This document shows, piece after piece, positions 34,775 to 45,071 of a DNA stretch of 64,000 nt. Made by a program: the position numbers and the translations under genes. Source of the DNA: Tubulanus polymorphus (lineage: Eukaryota > Nemertea > Palaeonemertea > Tubulaniformes > Tubulanidae); the NCBI RefSeq assembly GCF_964204645.1, contig NC_134030.1, forward strand, positions 19,473,110-19,537,109. Reading direction: 5' to 3'. Position 1 is the stretch's first letter; every line of letters starts with the position of its first letter. The notes under the pieces were generated by a model. It made no database searches. It had not been told where the DNA came from and worked only from the letters and a program-made list of their open reading frames with translations.

Positions 34775-35390
34775 GAAATGTCTCAGACGAAGCACTGAAC
34801 ACATCTGAAGTGTGGACGATCAGTTTTTGAAAGTGTGCCAATAAAATGTCTAATATCTGGTGTTTGTAGTTCATTTTCAATCAAAATATCTCAGGTGAAG
34901 CACTGAACACGTGAAGTGTGGATGATCAGTTTTTGAAAGTGAGCTGATAAAATGTCTAATGTCTGGTGTTTGTAGCTCAATTTCAATTAGAAATGTCTCA
35001 GGTGAAGTAATGAATACATGTGAAGTGTGGACGATCAGTTTTTGAAAGTGTGCTGATAAAATGTCTAATGTCTGGTGTTTGTAGCTCAATTTCAATTAGA
35101 AATGTCTCAGGTGAAGTAATGAATACATGTGAAGTGTGGAAGATCAGTTTTTGAAAGTGTGCTGATAAAATGTCTAAAGTCTGGTGTTTGTAGTTCATTT
35201 TCAATTAAAATTGTCTCAGGTGAAGCACTGAACACATGTGAAGTGTGGACGATCAGTTTATTTGAAAGTGTGCTGATGAAATTCCTAATATCTGGTGCGT
35301 AGATAATTATCAACTGAAAATGTTTCACGGAAAGTTCTGAACACCTGGTGATGTACGTTCGATCAAGTTTTGAGAGTCGGCTCAAAAAAA
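34775..35390 (-). repeat. 109-bp satellite array 3 (minus)
   Basis: Five to six units in minus orientation, with repeated GTGAAGTGTGGACGATCAG and CTGGTGTTTGTAG. The unit at 34870-34920 has lost a few bases, and the right-hand units are diverged. This is the longest array of the family here. Confidence 0.9.
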
Positions 35391-35945
35391 TCTCTCATGA
35401 ATTTCGCACGATCAAAAGCGGAAGAAATGCGATTTAATAGTAATTTAATTCCTATTACGGCCCTTTCGCTGTAACACAATTTTCAAAATACTTTTCCATT
35501 AGATCGATGTCATCAGATTGTGAACTTTGTGCCTTTTTATCCGAAAGCTATAAACGGATAAAAAACAGTTTTTAGAACAGTTCCTCTTGTGTATTTAGAT
35601 CATCTAAAGTCAATAACGATTACGTGTGACGATTTAAAGATATCCGACAACATTCGTTACGAAATCGATTGCATTCTAGTGTTTGTATTCGGAATACTTT
35701 CATGGTCACACGAGAATACATTCTAAACTATTAAATTTCGCTATGTAGCGCCAGCGGCAAAAACGTAATTTGTCAAAATCGAAGGGTGTGGTGTAAGTTT
35801 AATTAGCATGCGATCGAGCGAAATATTATTTTGAAGTGACTCGTATTTCGATTTTGTAATCGCTGAACTGGATTTGGCCTTTTAAAGACCTTCGACAATC
35901 ATGCACATGATGCGTATTTCATAACTTTCGTTATTGCATCGAATA
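35391..35945. other. No gene recognised
   Basis: Spacer between opposed 109-bp arrays. Nothing recognised. Confidence 0.4.
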
Positions 35946-35949
35946 AGTG

Positions 35950-36480
35950 ATGTGCGTGTTCAGCACTTCACCAGAGGCAATTTCATTGAAAATGAATTGA
36001 CAAACACCTGCCATTTGACATTTGATTAGCATACTATCATAAACTGATCGTCGACACTTGACATTGTGTTCAGAGCTTCATCTGACTCGACATTTTAAAA
36101 TGAAAATGAATTATACAGACATTAGAAACTTTATCAGCGCACACAGAATTATCGCCCCCCCTTCCAGTGACTTAGACCAGCACTTCATCTGAGGCATTCT
36201 AAATTGAAAATGAACTACAGACACCAGACATTAGACATTTTATCAGCATACTTTCAAAAACTGATCGTCCACACTTCACATGTGTTCAGTGCTTCACGTG
36301 AGACATTTCTAATTGAAAATGAACTAACACCAGACAGACATTAGACATTTTATCAGCACACTTTCAAAAACTGATCGTCCACAGTTCACATGTGTTCGGT
36401 GTTTCACCTGAGACATTTTTAGTTGGAAATGAACTACAAACACCAGACATTAGAGATTTCATCAGCACACGTCGTTAATA
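35950..36480 (+). repeat. 109-bp satellite array 4 (plus)
   Basis: Four to five units in plus orientation, opposed to array 3 across about 560 bp. The first two units are strongly diverged. Units at 36235-36460 are close to consensus. Confidence 0.9.
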
Positions 36481-36715
36481 TCTATTAACACCCTGCGCTG
36501 TAACATCTATAATCGAAAATTGAAATCATATATTGTCAACTGGGTATACCTGAAATACCTAGGTAAAGAGGGTAAACGTATTAAATAAACGTATTTTGCT
36601 AATTACCTCATGGACATGTATTAAATCGTATGTATTTGAATTTTCATCGATGAAAAATATTGTTGATGCTTTTAAAATGATGCACTGTTTTAAATGCACT
36701 GTGCACTAATTTGTA
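36481..36715. other. No gene recognised
   Basis: A/T-rich, with no supported feature. Confidence 0.35.
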
Positions 36716-36719
36716 TTCG

Positions 36720-37185
36720 CGATAGAAAACAAAAATTTTCAGTTTTCAGTACAGCCCGCCTCCCCCTGTACCACCTTTGTACCAAATTCACTGACCCCCC
36801 CCCCCCCCTCTTAGCTACGTACCATGGCACCCATGACCACCCCCCACCCCTAATTATATTGATGCAAAGAATAAAAATCATAACAAAATATAAATACCTG
36901 ATTCCATTAAAGCACACACGGAACAAAAGTCCGATATGAAATAAATGACACAACATAAGAATAAGTATTGTTGTTTTTTTTTATTTTATATACTCGGTAC
37001 TAAAAGCCGACAAAACACCAGTATCGGCTATTTTCATTTGAGTTTGGTGCATAAAGTACGTACCAAGATTGATTAATACCCCCTCCCTCAAAGTACGTAC
37101 CTCTTTTGCTGACCCTTACTCCCTATGTACTACTTGTAACAAAATTCAGTAACCCCTCCCCCCCCCAGGTACGTAATTTGTGAAC
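36720..37185. repeat. Decayed repeat with C-runs and GTACGTA words
   Basis: Homopolymeric C tracts at 36796, 36840 and 37160 occur with recurring GTACC, TACGTA and CCAAATTCACTGACC/AAAATTCAGTAACC words. The two halves (36745-36830 and 37075-37185) resemble each other. A degraded duplicated interspersed repeat is likely; class unknown. Confidence 0.4.
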
Positions 37186-37499
37186 GTTCCCTAAGTGATT
37201 TCACAAAACACCGGCTTGTATAATATAGACTGATAACCCAAATTTCTTCGCAGCGAAAACTGTTTGCAGGCTTGGTCCGAACACGAACATAAACTGGCGC
37301 TTGTGTTTTAGATCAGCTCGGTCGTGTTTCGAAACTACTTTCATTCGCGCTCATATACAAAATACGAACGATTTAATCGCATTACTGTCCATTCATCGAA
37401 AACTGAATCAATTGTTACCCGAAGAATGAACGAATCATATTTTCCGGTGCTTTCCGCGTGGTACAAACGCGACTAACATAATTACGGACGCGGACTAAT

Positions 37500-37646
37500 C
37501 TAATAGAGTCGTTGATAAACAGATTGTCTGCGTCTTCTTTCGTAGTCATCGAATATCCGAGCGCCGGGGAAATGGCGGCGAACTATACGGATGTCTTGTC
37601 GTACGCCGTCGACCCCGATCGGCCGCGGCCGCTTCGCCATGTTGCT
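37500..37646 (-). CDS. Possible short ORF or first exon, basic protein
   Basis: On the minus strand an ATG in good context (GCAACATGG) opens a 48-codon frame to the stop at 37500. It is rich in Arg (MAKRPRPIG at the start, YERRRRQS near the end) and more CpG-rich than the surroundings. No family is recognised. GT dinucleotides inside could be splice donors, so it may instead be the first exon of a gene running toward lower coordinates. Nothing else supports it. Confidence 0.2.
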   Translation of the reverse strand, partial: SNMAKRPRPIGVDGVRQDIRIVRRHFPGARIFDDYERRRRQSVYQRLY

Positions 37647-37889
37647 TCGAACTAACGATTCTATCGTATTTAAGCGTGACCAACCCAGGAAGAAAGACAC
37701 TAAATATTTGGATGGATATATGAAAGCTGTGGGTACTGGAGTGTGTAATGGGTATTGTAGTGTGATCTGTGTGCATTTGTGGCCAGCGCACAGATCACAT
37801 TGTTCATTGGGGTTTGATCTAGGACTCGCGAGATTTTCAACAACACGGAAGTAACGTGTAATAAATGATGACTTGAATTGCATGACTAC

Positions 37890-38385
37890 CTACCACCCCT
37901 CATTATTGTTGGAAAACTAAACGTTCCGCACTGACTAAAAATTAGTAATAACATTTTAGAAATGGCCAGAATTTTTAACTTAGGCTCTATCTAATTTTTA
38001 TTTTACAATTGCGATTGGTATAATGTTTTTTAAACGGCCGTTAAGGCTTCATGTTTCGTCTGCAATTCAATGCAAATAGTTACGCAACTACGCACATTTC
38101 AGTGTTTTTGGCCGCTGTACACTCAATCGGCACCGTTCGTGACTAGCTTCACTGCGGAATTATCATTAATTAACATCGCCATATCACATCATGAACTTAT
38201 ATTGTGCCTTAAAACCCTAACAGCCGAAATAATTGAAATGCACACACGATTTCTATCATTGAAAATTGAGAGAGTGGCCATGTTTGTGTTTGCTGCTTCG
38301 CGTAAATCCCGCGCGGTGGCGCAACCGCGCGGAGTGGGGCCGATACGTCCAGAAAACCATCCGCAGTGAATGAACAGATTTTGAC
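37890..38385. other. No gene recognised
   Basis: A CpG-rich patch at 38305-38345 (GCGCGGTGGCGC) stands out. Frames here extend into the satellite next door and are not trusted. Confidence 0.35.
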
Positions 38386-38389
38386 ATTT

Positions 38390-38715
38390 GAAATCGATCG
38401 GTTTTTGAAACTGTGCTGATAAAATGTCTAATATCTGGTGTTTGTAGTTCATTTTCAATTAGAAATGTCTCAGGTGAAGCACTGAACACATGTGAAGTGT
38501 GGACGATCAGTTTTTGAAACTGTGCTGATAAAATGTCTAATGTCTGGTGTTTGTAGTTCAATTTTTGAAATAATAAGAACGTCTCAAGCGAAGTCCTGCG
38601 AAATGTGGGTGCGCCGTTTCGAAAAGCGTGACGATAAAAAATCCAATGTTGTCAGCTCATTTACAATTGGAAATATATCGTGTGAAGTTAGTGAAGACAC
38701 GGTTAAATGTAGGTA
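38390..38715 (-). repeat. 109-bp satellite array 5 (minus)
   Basis: Two well-kept units and one diverged unit (to about 38715), with CAGTTTTTGAAACTGTGCTG and TCTGGTGTTTGTAG. Confidence 0.85.
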
Positions 38716-39235
38716 TTCCGACAGGGCACTGGCTGAGTATTCATGACATTGCATTCGTTCGTAAAGGACAGAACGCGGTTAGTTTTCTGACGGCGATCCT
38801 CGAAAAATCTCGCGCATTTTCTTCCCCTTGCTATGCGTTCTTTTTTCTCTCTAATGAGGTTATATCGGTTATATGGAAGTCTGATAACTACGCGGGCATT
38901 TTCACGGGCATTACTACGGTATCTGGATAGCGCTTATCTCTGCGCGGAGCCATTTTTTCCTTACCCGAATGTCTATTCAACGTCGAGGAGTTAGTACGTT
39001 TCTTTTTCATCGGCAACTTGGTATATCCTTTAAAGGCTTTGGGATGCACTATCAATCATGCGGGACACGCGTTGGCAATTTCAGAATCATAACATATTGT
39101 ACATATATCGATGAATAAGATTATCTGACATTCCACTGATACGGGCCGTAGCCAGAGTTTTTTCGGGGGTGTTCTACAAGCCCAGTTTTGCGCGTGGATA
39201 AGCCAATAAAAGTAAAAAAACATATTGCTAAAAAA
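38716..39235. other. No gene recognised
   Basis: Ordinary composition, unrecognised short frames. Confidence 0.35.
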
Positions 39236-39239
39236 GTGA

Positions 39240-39410
39240 TACACTGTTTCTTCTTACTGCTGAGCTTAAAAGTTGACCCGGCCGGCCACCTATCTACCTT
39301 GTAAAATATTGCTTTTTTAACTGTGATCAATTTGACAATAACATAACCGGCAGCTACTGAAATGAACTGATTACTGATTTTATCGCGGTTTGCAAAATGA
39401 CTCGCTCGAT
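39240..39410 (+). pseudogene. Relic of paralogue intron 1 (lost gene copy)
   Basis: GCTTAAAAGTTGACCCGGCCGGCC, CAATTTGACAATAACATAACCGG, CTGAAATGAACTGATTA and CGGTTTGCAAAATGA align in order with intron 1 of the second paralogue (45590-45725) and more weakly of the third (55490-55615). No matching exon 2 follows within the expected 120 bp. This looks like a remnant of a fourth, decayed copy of the gene family, or of a shared intronic repeat. Confidence 0.5.
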
Positions 39411-39950
39411 TAGGAGGAACACGGAATCATGTTTAAGCCTAATTTTCACGAAAACGTGAACGCCCCTTTCGACGAGAAGTTACGCCGTTTTCTGTGTGCC
39501 CCCGCTGCGGCCATGTCAAAGTGGATCCCTGTTGCCACAGCAGGTACGTACGTGATGCGCGCACCTTCTGTTGCGCGGTGGTTGATTTCACATAGCACGC
39601 CACTCTAAACTGTCTTACAGTCGCTTTTAGTAGAAAGTCGGCAAACCCAACCTACTTGAACAATCAACTACAACGGCGGAGTGTCAAACACTTGCCTTCT
39701 TATGAATTTTATCGATTCCGTATATAGTGCGTTTGAATTTACTAATCATTTTGTGTCCTCCGCGTCTGAGCGTACGGGCTATTCTACCGTATGACTCATT
39801 TTTGATAAATTTAGATACTCTAAAGTATCCTAATGTTTCCATTAGGAAGTTGATCTTTTAACTTATTCCCATTTTAATATTTTAATCACTTACTCTGTTT
39901 ATATTGTTTTGGTCTTGTATGAATATATTGTAATATTCTCCTGTTCTCAG
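39411..39950. other. No gene confirmed
   Basis: A frame at 39495-39590 contains CPRCG, then DPCC and FCC, a cysteine-rich pattern that could be a coding or repeat fragment. A GGTACGTA donor-like site falls inside it. Not assigned. Confidence 0.3.
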
Positions 39951-39996
39951 TACGCCTGGTGATGGCTAATAGTCTTCAGCCGAAACGTTGCGCAAA
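39951..39996 (+). ncRNA. Degraded hammerhead-like motif
   Basis: CTGGTGATGGCT, a loop, then AGCCGAAACGTTG matches the hammerhead layout (core, helix II, GAAA), with one core change (CTGGTGA for CTGATGA). The GGCT/AGCC helix is intact. Such motifs are known from Penelope-like retroelement repeats in animals. No cleavage site could be assigned, so activity is doubtful. Confidence 0.35.
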
Positions 39997-40865
39997 TATA
40001 TGTATACTCTTCTTTTCAAGTTTCTCGTTTTGGCTTAATTTCTTGTGGGATTTCTCTCGTTATCATTTTACACGGATATTGTGTATCTTCCCGTCTCATC
40101 CTTTGAAGTTATCGTTATTTGGCTCCAAACAAAAATGTCCGAAAGTGTCACCAAAATGTCAAAATGTCACCGCAGTTCTTGTGAGCTTCTGCAATATAGC
40201 GTTTGCATTGAGTTGAAAGGTGTTATGAATATGTTATTGATACCTGTCCAGTTTCTATTGCGTTAATTTCAATTTAACCCCTCATTGTGCCCTCCAGGAT
40301 GTCTTAAGTAATTTATATAGGTTTTTGTTGATGCTATGGAATAATCTGTATGGGCTGTGAGAAGCTCTATAAATATTGTATCGATACCTGTCCAGGTTGT
40401 ATAGTGTTGTTTGCGAGAAGATATCGATCTAAAAGGTCATTGAATTAGTATATCTCACCGCCAGGAGTTCTACAACTTAACGATGTACGAGGAGATGTCT
40501 GAAGACGTCATAAACTAAAGGCTTGTTTTACATTCTAAGACTCTGGCATGCGAGGGTGAATTTGTAAAACCACATAAAACAGCTCTCTCGAGATATTCGC
40601 ATAGAAATAACGTGCATGTGGTCTATATATACTAAACAGTAACGGAGAATGCGCTCAACGACACGGCGGTGACGCCTCTGAAGGAACCGATGATATTTAA
40701 CTTTATTTGCGGCGCGGTTCCGGATTTTCCGAGCATGCGCCCGCACACTACTCACTAAACTGCGACCCGGCACCGGACGACGTATCGGACGTAGAATACA
40801 CACGCTTAGCTCGTTGGAAACTGAGCCTGCTACCGTTTGATTGTCGCAACGGTAATGCCTCAAAG
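39997..40865. other. No gene recognised; upstream of gene cluster
   Basis: Frames of up to 111 codons at 40528-40889 lie on both strands and are unrecognised. This is the 5' flank of the first paralogue. Confidence 0.35.
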
Positions 40866-40867
40866 AT

Positions 40868-40917
40868 AGGTGTAAATAATTTAGGCTAGTCCTGGATTAT
40901 TGAGTCGATGTGTCTTT
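40868..40917 (+). promoter_or_regulatory. Conserved promoter block, paralogue 1
   Basis: AGGTGTAAATAATTTA, then AGTCCTGGATTATTGAGTCGATGTG, ending 25 bases before the ATG. The same two words in the same order precede paralogues 2 and 3. AGGTGTAAA resembles a T-box half-site. The transcription start is not known. Confidence 0.5.
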
Positions 40918-40942
40918 GCTCGCTCGCAAGCGAAAGGACAAC

Positions 40943-43835
40943 ATGTTCGTTACCATCGTACTAGTGACAATATCAACAAGTAAGTCGTTAAGTGATGTAT
41001 AATTGATTTCAGCTGTATGGATACCCTTTGCTTTTTCAAGCTTTATTTTTGCTATCTCCTTCTTGGGAATAAAACATTAATAACAAATTAATACGCCGAA
41101 TAGAACATTCACTGCGGCATCTACACAACATGCAAACGCAATGCCCGAACTGGTCTGAGCACAAGCTGCCACATTCAGAATTTGAATTCATGTTTTCCAG
41201 GAGTTGTCGCTCAAAAAGTAGTTAATACCAGTCGATAAAACTCGGTTGTTTCATGAATAAACTGATAACATATTCTACAGCTGTTCACGCAAAATGTCCC
41301 GACAAGGTATATATAAATTTTTAACCTAATCATAAAACGGTTCATTTAGATGTATATGCCAGTGGATTCGTTAAGGTTGGCGATCCCCCACAAGATATTG
41401 GTGATGAGGGGCGACTGCAAGCAAATTTGATGTATAACGTGACATTTCCTGCTGATGGTACAGTATACGGTTGGGAGTTCTACGTAAAACGTGTCGCCCC
41501 CTGTCGGACGTGGATAACGATTTGGAGAAAATCTGATGTCAGTGAACTGAACGTGACACTTGTCGCAAAAACACGTTTACAATACGCGGATCAAGGAGTA
41601 AAGACTTTGTTATACAACTCTGTTGACAGAATACAGGTAATCTAGATAGAAATAAGCTTTACTTTCACTATACCTAGTAGTAAAAACTTGATTTTATTAA
41701 GTGTTTGCACACTTCCGGCGATGCGGGAAAGCCTGTCATAGTTTAAAACTGTCAAAGACTGATCATTTTCCCATTCTTCCCCAGCAGGGATTCGAACCTG
41801 ATGGCATCGAGATTGTCACAGTATACGAAACCACGCCACACTAGACCGAGTACGCTGCTTAGACGATGTCGTTATCAACCAATCAGATATTCTACTTTGT
41901 TTTAGTCCGGGTTTTCCTATTTGTAGTTCTTCGGTGAAATTTACCTCCGCGATGCAACGAGCAATCTGATTGTTGCGGCAAACCTGCGCATGTACCTGCA
42001 CACTCGGTCTAGTGTGGCAGGGGTTCGTGCCGTGGCTGAGTTGGCGATGCCATCAGGTTCGAATCCCTGCCGAGGGAGGATGATCATTTCCTCATTCATA
42101 GAAACACATCATTAATTAGCTTATCGCTAAAGGCTAATTCATTGATTCAGGTAAAAGCCGGCGATTTCTTGGGAATTGGCCACAAGATCCCCGACGGTAA
42201 GAACGAAGGACACTGCATTTCGAACAAAAGATACCACACGAATCCATGCACGCACGTTGTGAATACTGGGAATTTTGGTGTATATTCAAAATCGATTGGA
42301 TGGACGACCACGGTGTCACAAAACGAATTTGGATGTCGACAATATTCAATAGCTGCATTATATATACCGAGTGATGGTAGGTCAAACATCGTTTATTGCC
42401 TATTAAAACTTACCTTTTCAGGGGCTATGCTGTATGACACGTTTTGACGCCGCAAAAGCTGTTCCTGTTATTGCATTTGATAATTAGGTGGAAGGGAGTT
42501 TGTGAGTTTTGCCCTACACGTCATCTATATCGGGAGCATTCATACACAACTGCCTATTATTCAATCGAAGAAATGCATTCGCGTGTGTCTCATCGATCGA
42601 TAGCCGCTAGCAAAGATATTTTCAATTTTTTTCGAATACAGGTTCGTCTCTGGTTGAATGTTAAGCGCAATACTTGGTCCCAATAAGTCTTTAAAAAACC
42701 TTTCCACCGGTCAATAGGAAAACAAATTCATAGAGATTCCGGGGAATCGTTTTGCGATTTTTCGAAATAAAAATTCAAAATGTCTCGCATTCTATCAGTG
42801 TATTGGCATTTCAACGACTGTAAGACAGCTCTAAAGCATGCCATAGTGCAGTTAGAGCAGCCACCTCCGACTAGTTCGCCATCTAACGGACAATTAGGTC
42901 AGAGTAGGTCAGTCATTTGTGAGGTGACCTTGCCCATACCTCGAGGTTTTCATTGTCACTCCTACGCGACATCGCCACGGGGTGTACTCATTTATCAGAT
43001 CGGAGAATCCGTTTGCCTCCAATCATACTTTATTATTGGTCACGTGACCTTTTGGAGAGTCCACGACCTCCTTTCTGTCGAGGTGGTGCGATTCGGATTT
43101 TGTGTGGAGCCTTCGTAGGTCATAAACGAGTGGAGTGGAATTGGCACCTGTTTCAATTGCTCCGACCCTCTAAACGTCGTCATCAGGACGAAGAGTTTGT
43201 CGGTCCGGTGACTCACCACAATGCGCGTACACGAATACGACGTAGAGAAATTCGCTGAATGACCGGCGGGTTCGGTCCAGCTTGCTGCTTGCAGTAACAC
43301 CTGCATTAATGTGGTCCGGCTGTAAGGGTTAAATGACGAGTTGTAGTTGGGAATTCAAGATCGGAAAACAAAACAAAGAAATATTTCAAGTAACGAAATT
43401 TAGTCTTCGTTTCCGCAAGCTGCGATGGGCAATTGCACTACCTAGCTATTATCCGAACCCTGTCATAACGCTCCTAACCTATAAACCCTGTTGCCCCTCA
43501 ACCCTGATTTTCCACGATTGAAAAAGCCGCCATTTTTTCAAATTATGACCATGTGTAGTTTGAATGATATTGCAATATAAAATGAAACACTTTCAGATTA
43601 TCGATCACCAGCGCTGTATACCGAATATGAATACACTACGGCTTCAAACGATGTGATTGAATCGGCTGCTGGACACAGTTTGTTGACGTGCGCCGCCTGG
43701 TGTGCCAGATCGCAGCTGTGTATGTCGTATCAACATTTCGACGCGCAGAAGATATGTCAACTGATCAACAGAAAAACACCGCGAGCTCAACGAGCATCAA
43801 GCGATTCCCGATGGAAGGCTTATGGGTTGAATTGA
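40943..43835 (+). CDS. Secreted PAN-domain protein, paralogue 1 (4 exons)
   Basis: Exons 40943-40979, 41350-41636, 42151-42376 and 43597-43835 join in frame (phases 1, 0, 1) to 262 residues, all with GT-AG borders. Exon 1 is a short hydrophobic signal peptide (MFVTIVLVTIST). Exons 2-3 encode an extracellular domain of unknown family with GWEFYV, WITIWRKS, VKAGDFLG and a C-terminal AALYIPSD. I recall similar W-F...WR...V-GD sequences in invertebrate extracellular proteins, but cannot name a family. Exon 4 is a PAN/Apple-like domain (LTCAAWC, LCMSYQHF, ICQLIN), a module that binds proteins or sugars. Eight cysteines follow the signal peptide. The protein ends KAYGLN; the stop differs from the other copies. 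Introns 2 and 3 carry transposon copies also found in paralogue 2. Likely a secreted binding or adhesion protein. Confidence 0.75.
41769..42081. mobile_element. tRNA-like foldback element, intron 2 of paralogue 1
   Basis: Both ends carry CAGGGATTCGAACCTGATGG in inverted orientation, a tRNA B-box joined to GGCTGAGT A-box words. The arms also include CCACACTAGACCGAG and CTCGGTCTAGTGTGG. The 8-bp word GATCATTT flanks it at 41761-41768 and 42082-42089, a target-site duplication of hAT size. About 313 bp with no coding frame. Confidence 0.75.
43255..43338 (+). repeat. SINE fragment, intron 3 of paralogue 1
   Basis: GCGGGTTCGGTCCAGC is a degraded B-box followed by TTGCTGCTTGCAGT and GGGTTAAATGA, the SINE body order. 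Its flank aligns with those of the copies at 48340 and 56638, so the insertion predates the duplications. Confidence 0.6.
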
Positions 43836-44975
43836 TATCGAAACATACGCGTTCATCTTAGAGGCGTAGAGTTGAAGTAACCAAATATCCAAAGAAGCAT
43901 GAATGAAGGAAATATATTTCTCCATCTGAATTATCATTGCAGACACATAGATCATCAGGACACTCACGCATAGCACCAAAATGTCCTTGCGAGTTAGTTT
44001 GCAAAAGTAGCTTTAAATCACCTATAGATTTCACTAACTTCCCAAGTTTCCCTAATAAAGAAAAACTAGTAACCTATAAAACACATGTACAGCTGTCGAT
44101 TTGTTTTTTTTTTACCAGCGGTGGATCCAGTGGCAGATTTCGACTGGCAGGAGCATAAAGACATGAAAAGGCAATATATACGTAAAAAGGGCAAGATAGG
44201 ATCCAAGTAGCCCAAACAAGGGTCTGGATGGTTTTTTAGATTTCAGTGCATTTTCTCACAATTTCTAGGCACATGGTGGACGTTTAAGAGAATATAAGCT
44301 AACCCATGTGCTGCTGACTGTTATCCTATTAGGTTGGAAAATGTTCCCTGAAAAACACTGCCATCGTATTTCCAAAAGGGCGTGGGAAAACTACGACAAG
44401 AGCGCCTGCTCTGTGTGCACCCGTCTGGATCCGCTACCCCCCCCCCCCGCTTACATTTTACCGAATCCCGTGTTCAAGGCCACACACAAAAACACGCTTG
44501 TTTTCAATCGGTTTTATTATCCGCGTGCGTCAAAAAAGTTCGTCTCTGAAAATTAAACAAAATGTGTATCCTGCAATTTAATTCAAACTTAATTTAATTT
44601 TAATTAAAACTTTCCCTCTTGCATCCCGAATAAAAACCTGATAACACTTTTTTATGTGTTTGTTTCACGGTCGCTACCCGATTCTTACTGTGGTAAGTGA
44701 GTATTTCCATCCTGATTGAAGTCGATGACGCCTAAATCTATCCATTCGAACCCCAGGGGCTCGTGTCTGAAGTTGGGGGGGGGGGCGAATTGCATACTTG
44801 ATGATCTAAACTACAGTTCACCCCAAAACTTCAAATACGAGCCCCTGTGATTGGAACTAGCCTGTCGTTGCTATACGTAATAAGACAAAATAAAATAGAT
44901 ACAATTAACTTGTACTAGAACTGGAGAAAACTCGAGGCACGAATGTCACATGATCGTTTTGACTTTTAGCGATAA
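43836..44975. other. Intergenic, paralogues 1-2
   Basis: AATAAA occurs at 44053 and 44629 and may end the paralogue 1 transcript. Homopolymer runs of C at 44438 and G at 44776. A frame at 44308-44556 is unrecognised. Confidence 0.4.
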
Positions 44976-44979
44976 ACAT

Positions 44980-45035
44980 AGGTGTAAATTATTCAAACAA
45001 AAATACCGTTCAGTCCGGATAATGAATCGACAGTG
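44980..45035 (+). promoter_or_regulatory. Conserved promoter block, paralogue 2
   Basis: AGGTGTAAATTATTCA and, 17 bases on, AGTCCGGATAATGAATCGA followed by CAGTG. Same order and similar spacing to the ATG (36 bases) as in paralogues 1 and 3. Confidence 0.5.
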
Positions 45036-45071
45036 CTCGGTGTCTCTGCTGACTCGTAAAAAAACGATAAC

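Noticed and set aside
37500-37883. 127-codon minus-strand protein
   Set aside because: The upstream two thirds of the frame is overlapped by open frames on both strands and has no coding features; only the CpG-rich last 48 codons were kept, at low confidence.
41281-41306. Small candidate exon in intron 1 of paralogue 1 (CTGTTCACGC ... GACAAG between AG and GT)
   Set aside because: Including it would break the frame into exon 2 (needs phase 1, gives phase 0), and no equivalent occurs in paralogues 2 or 3.
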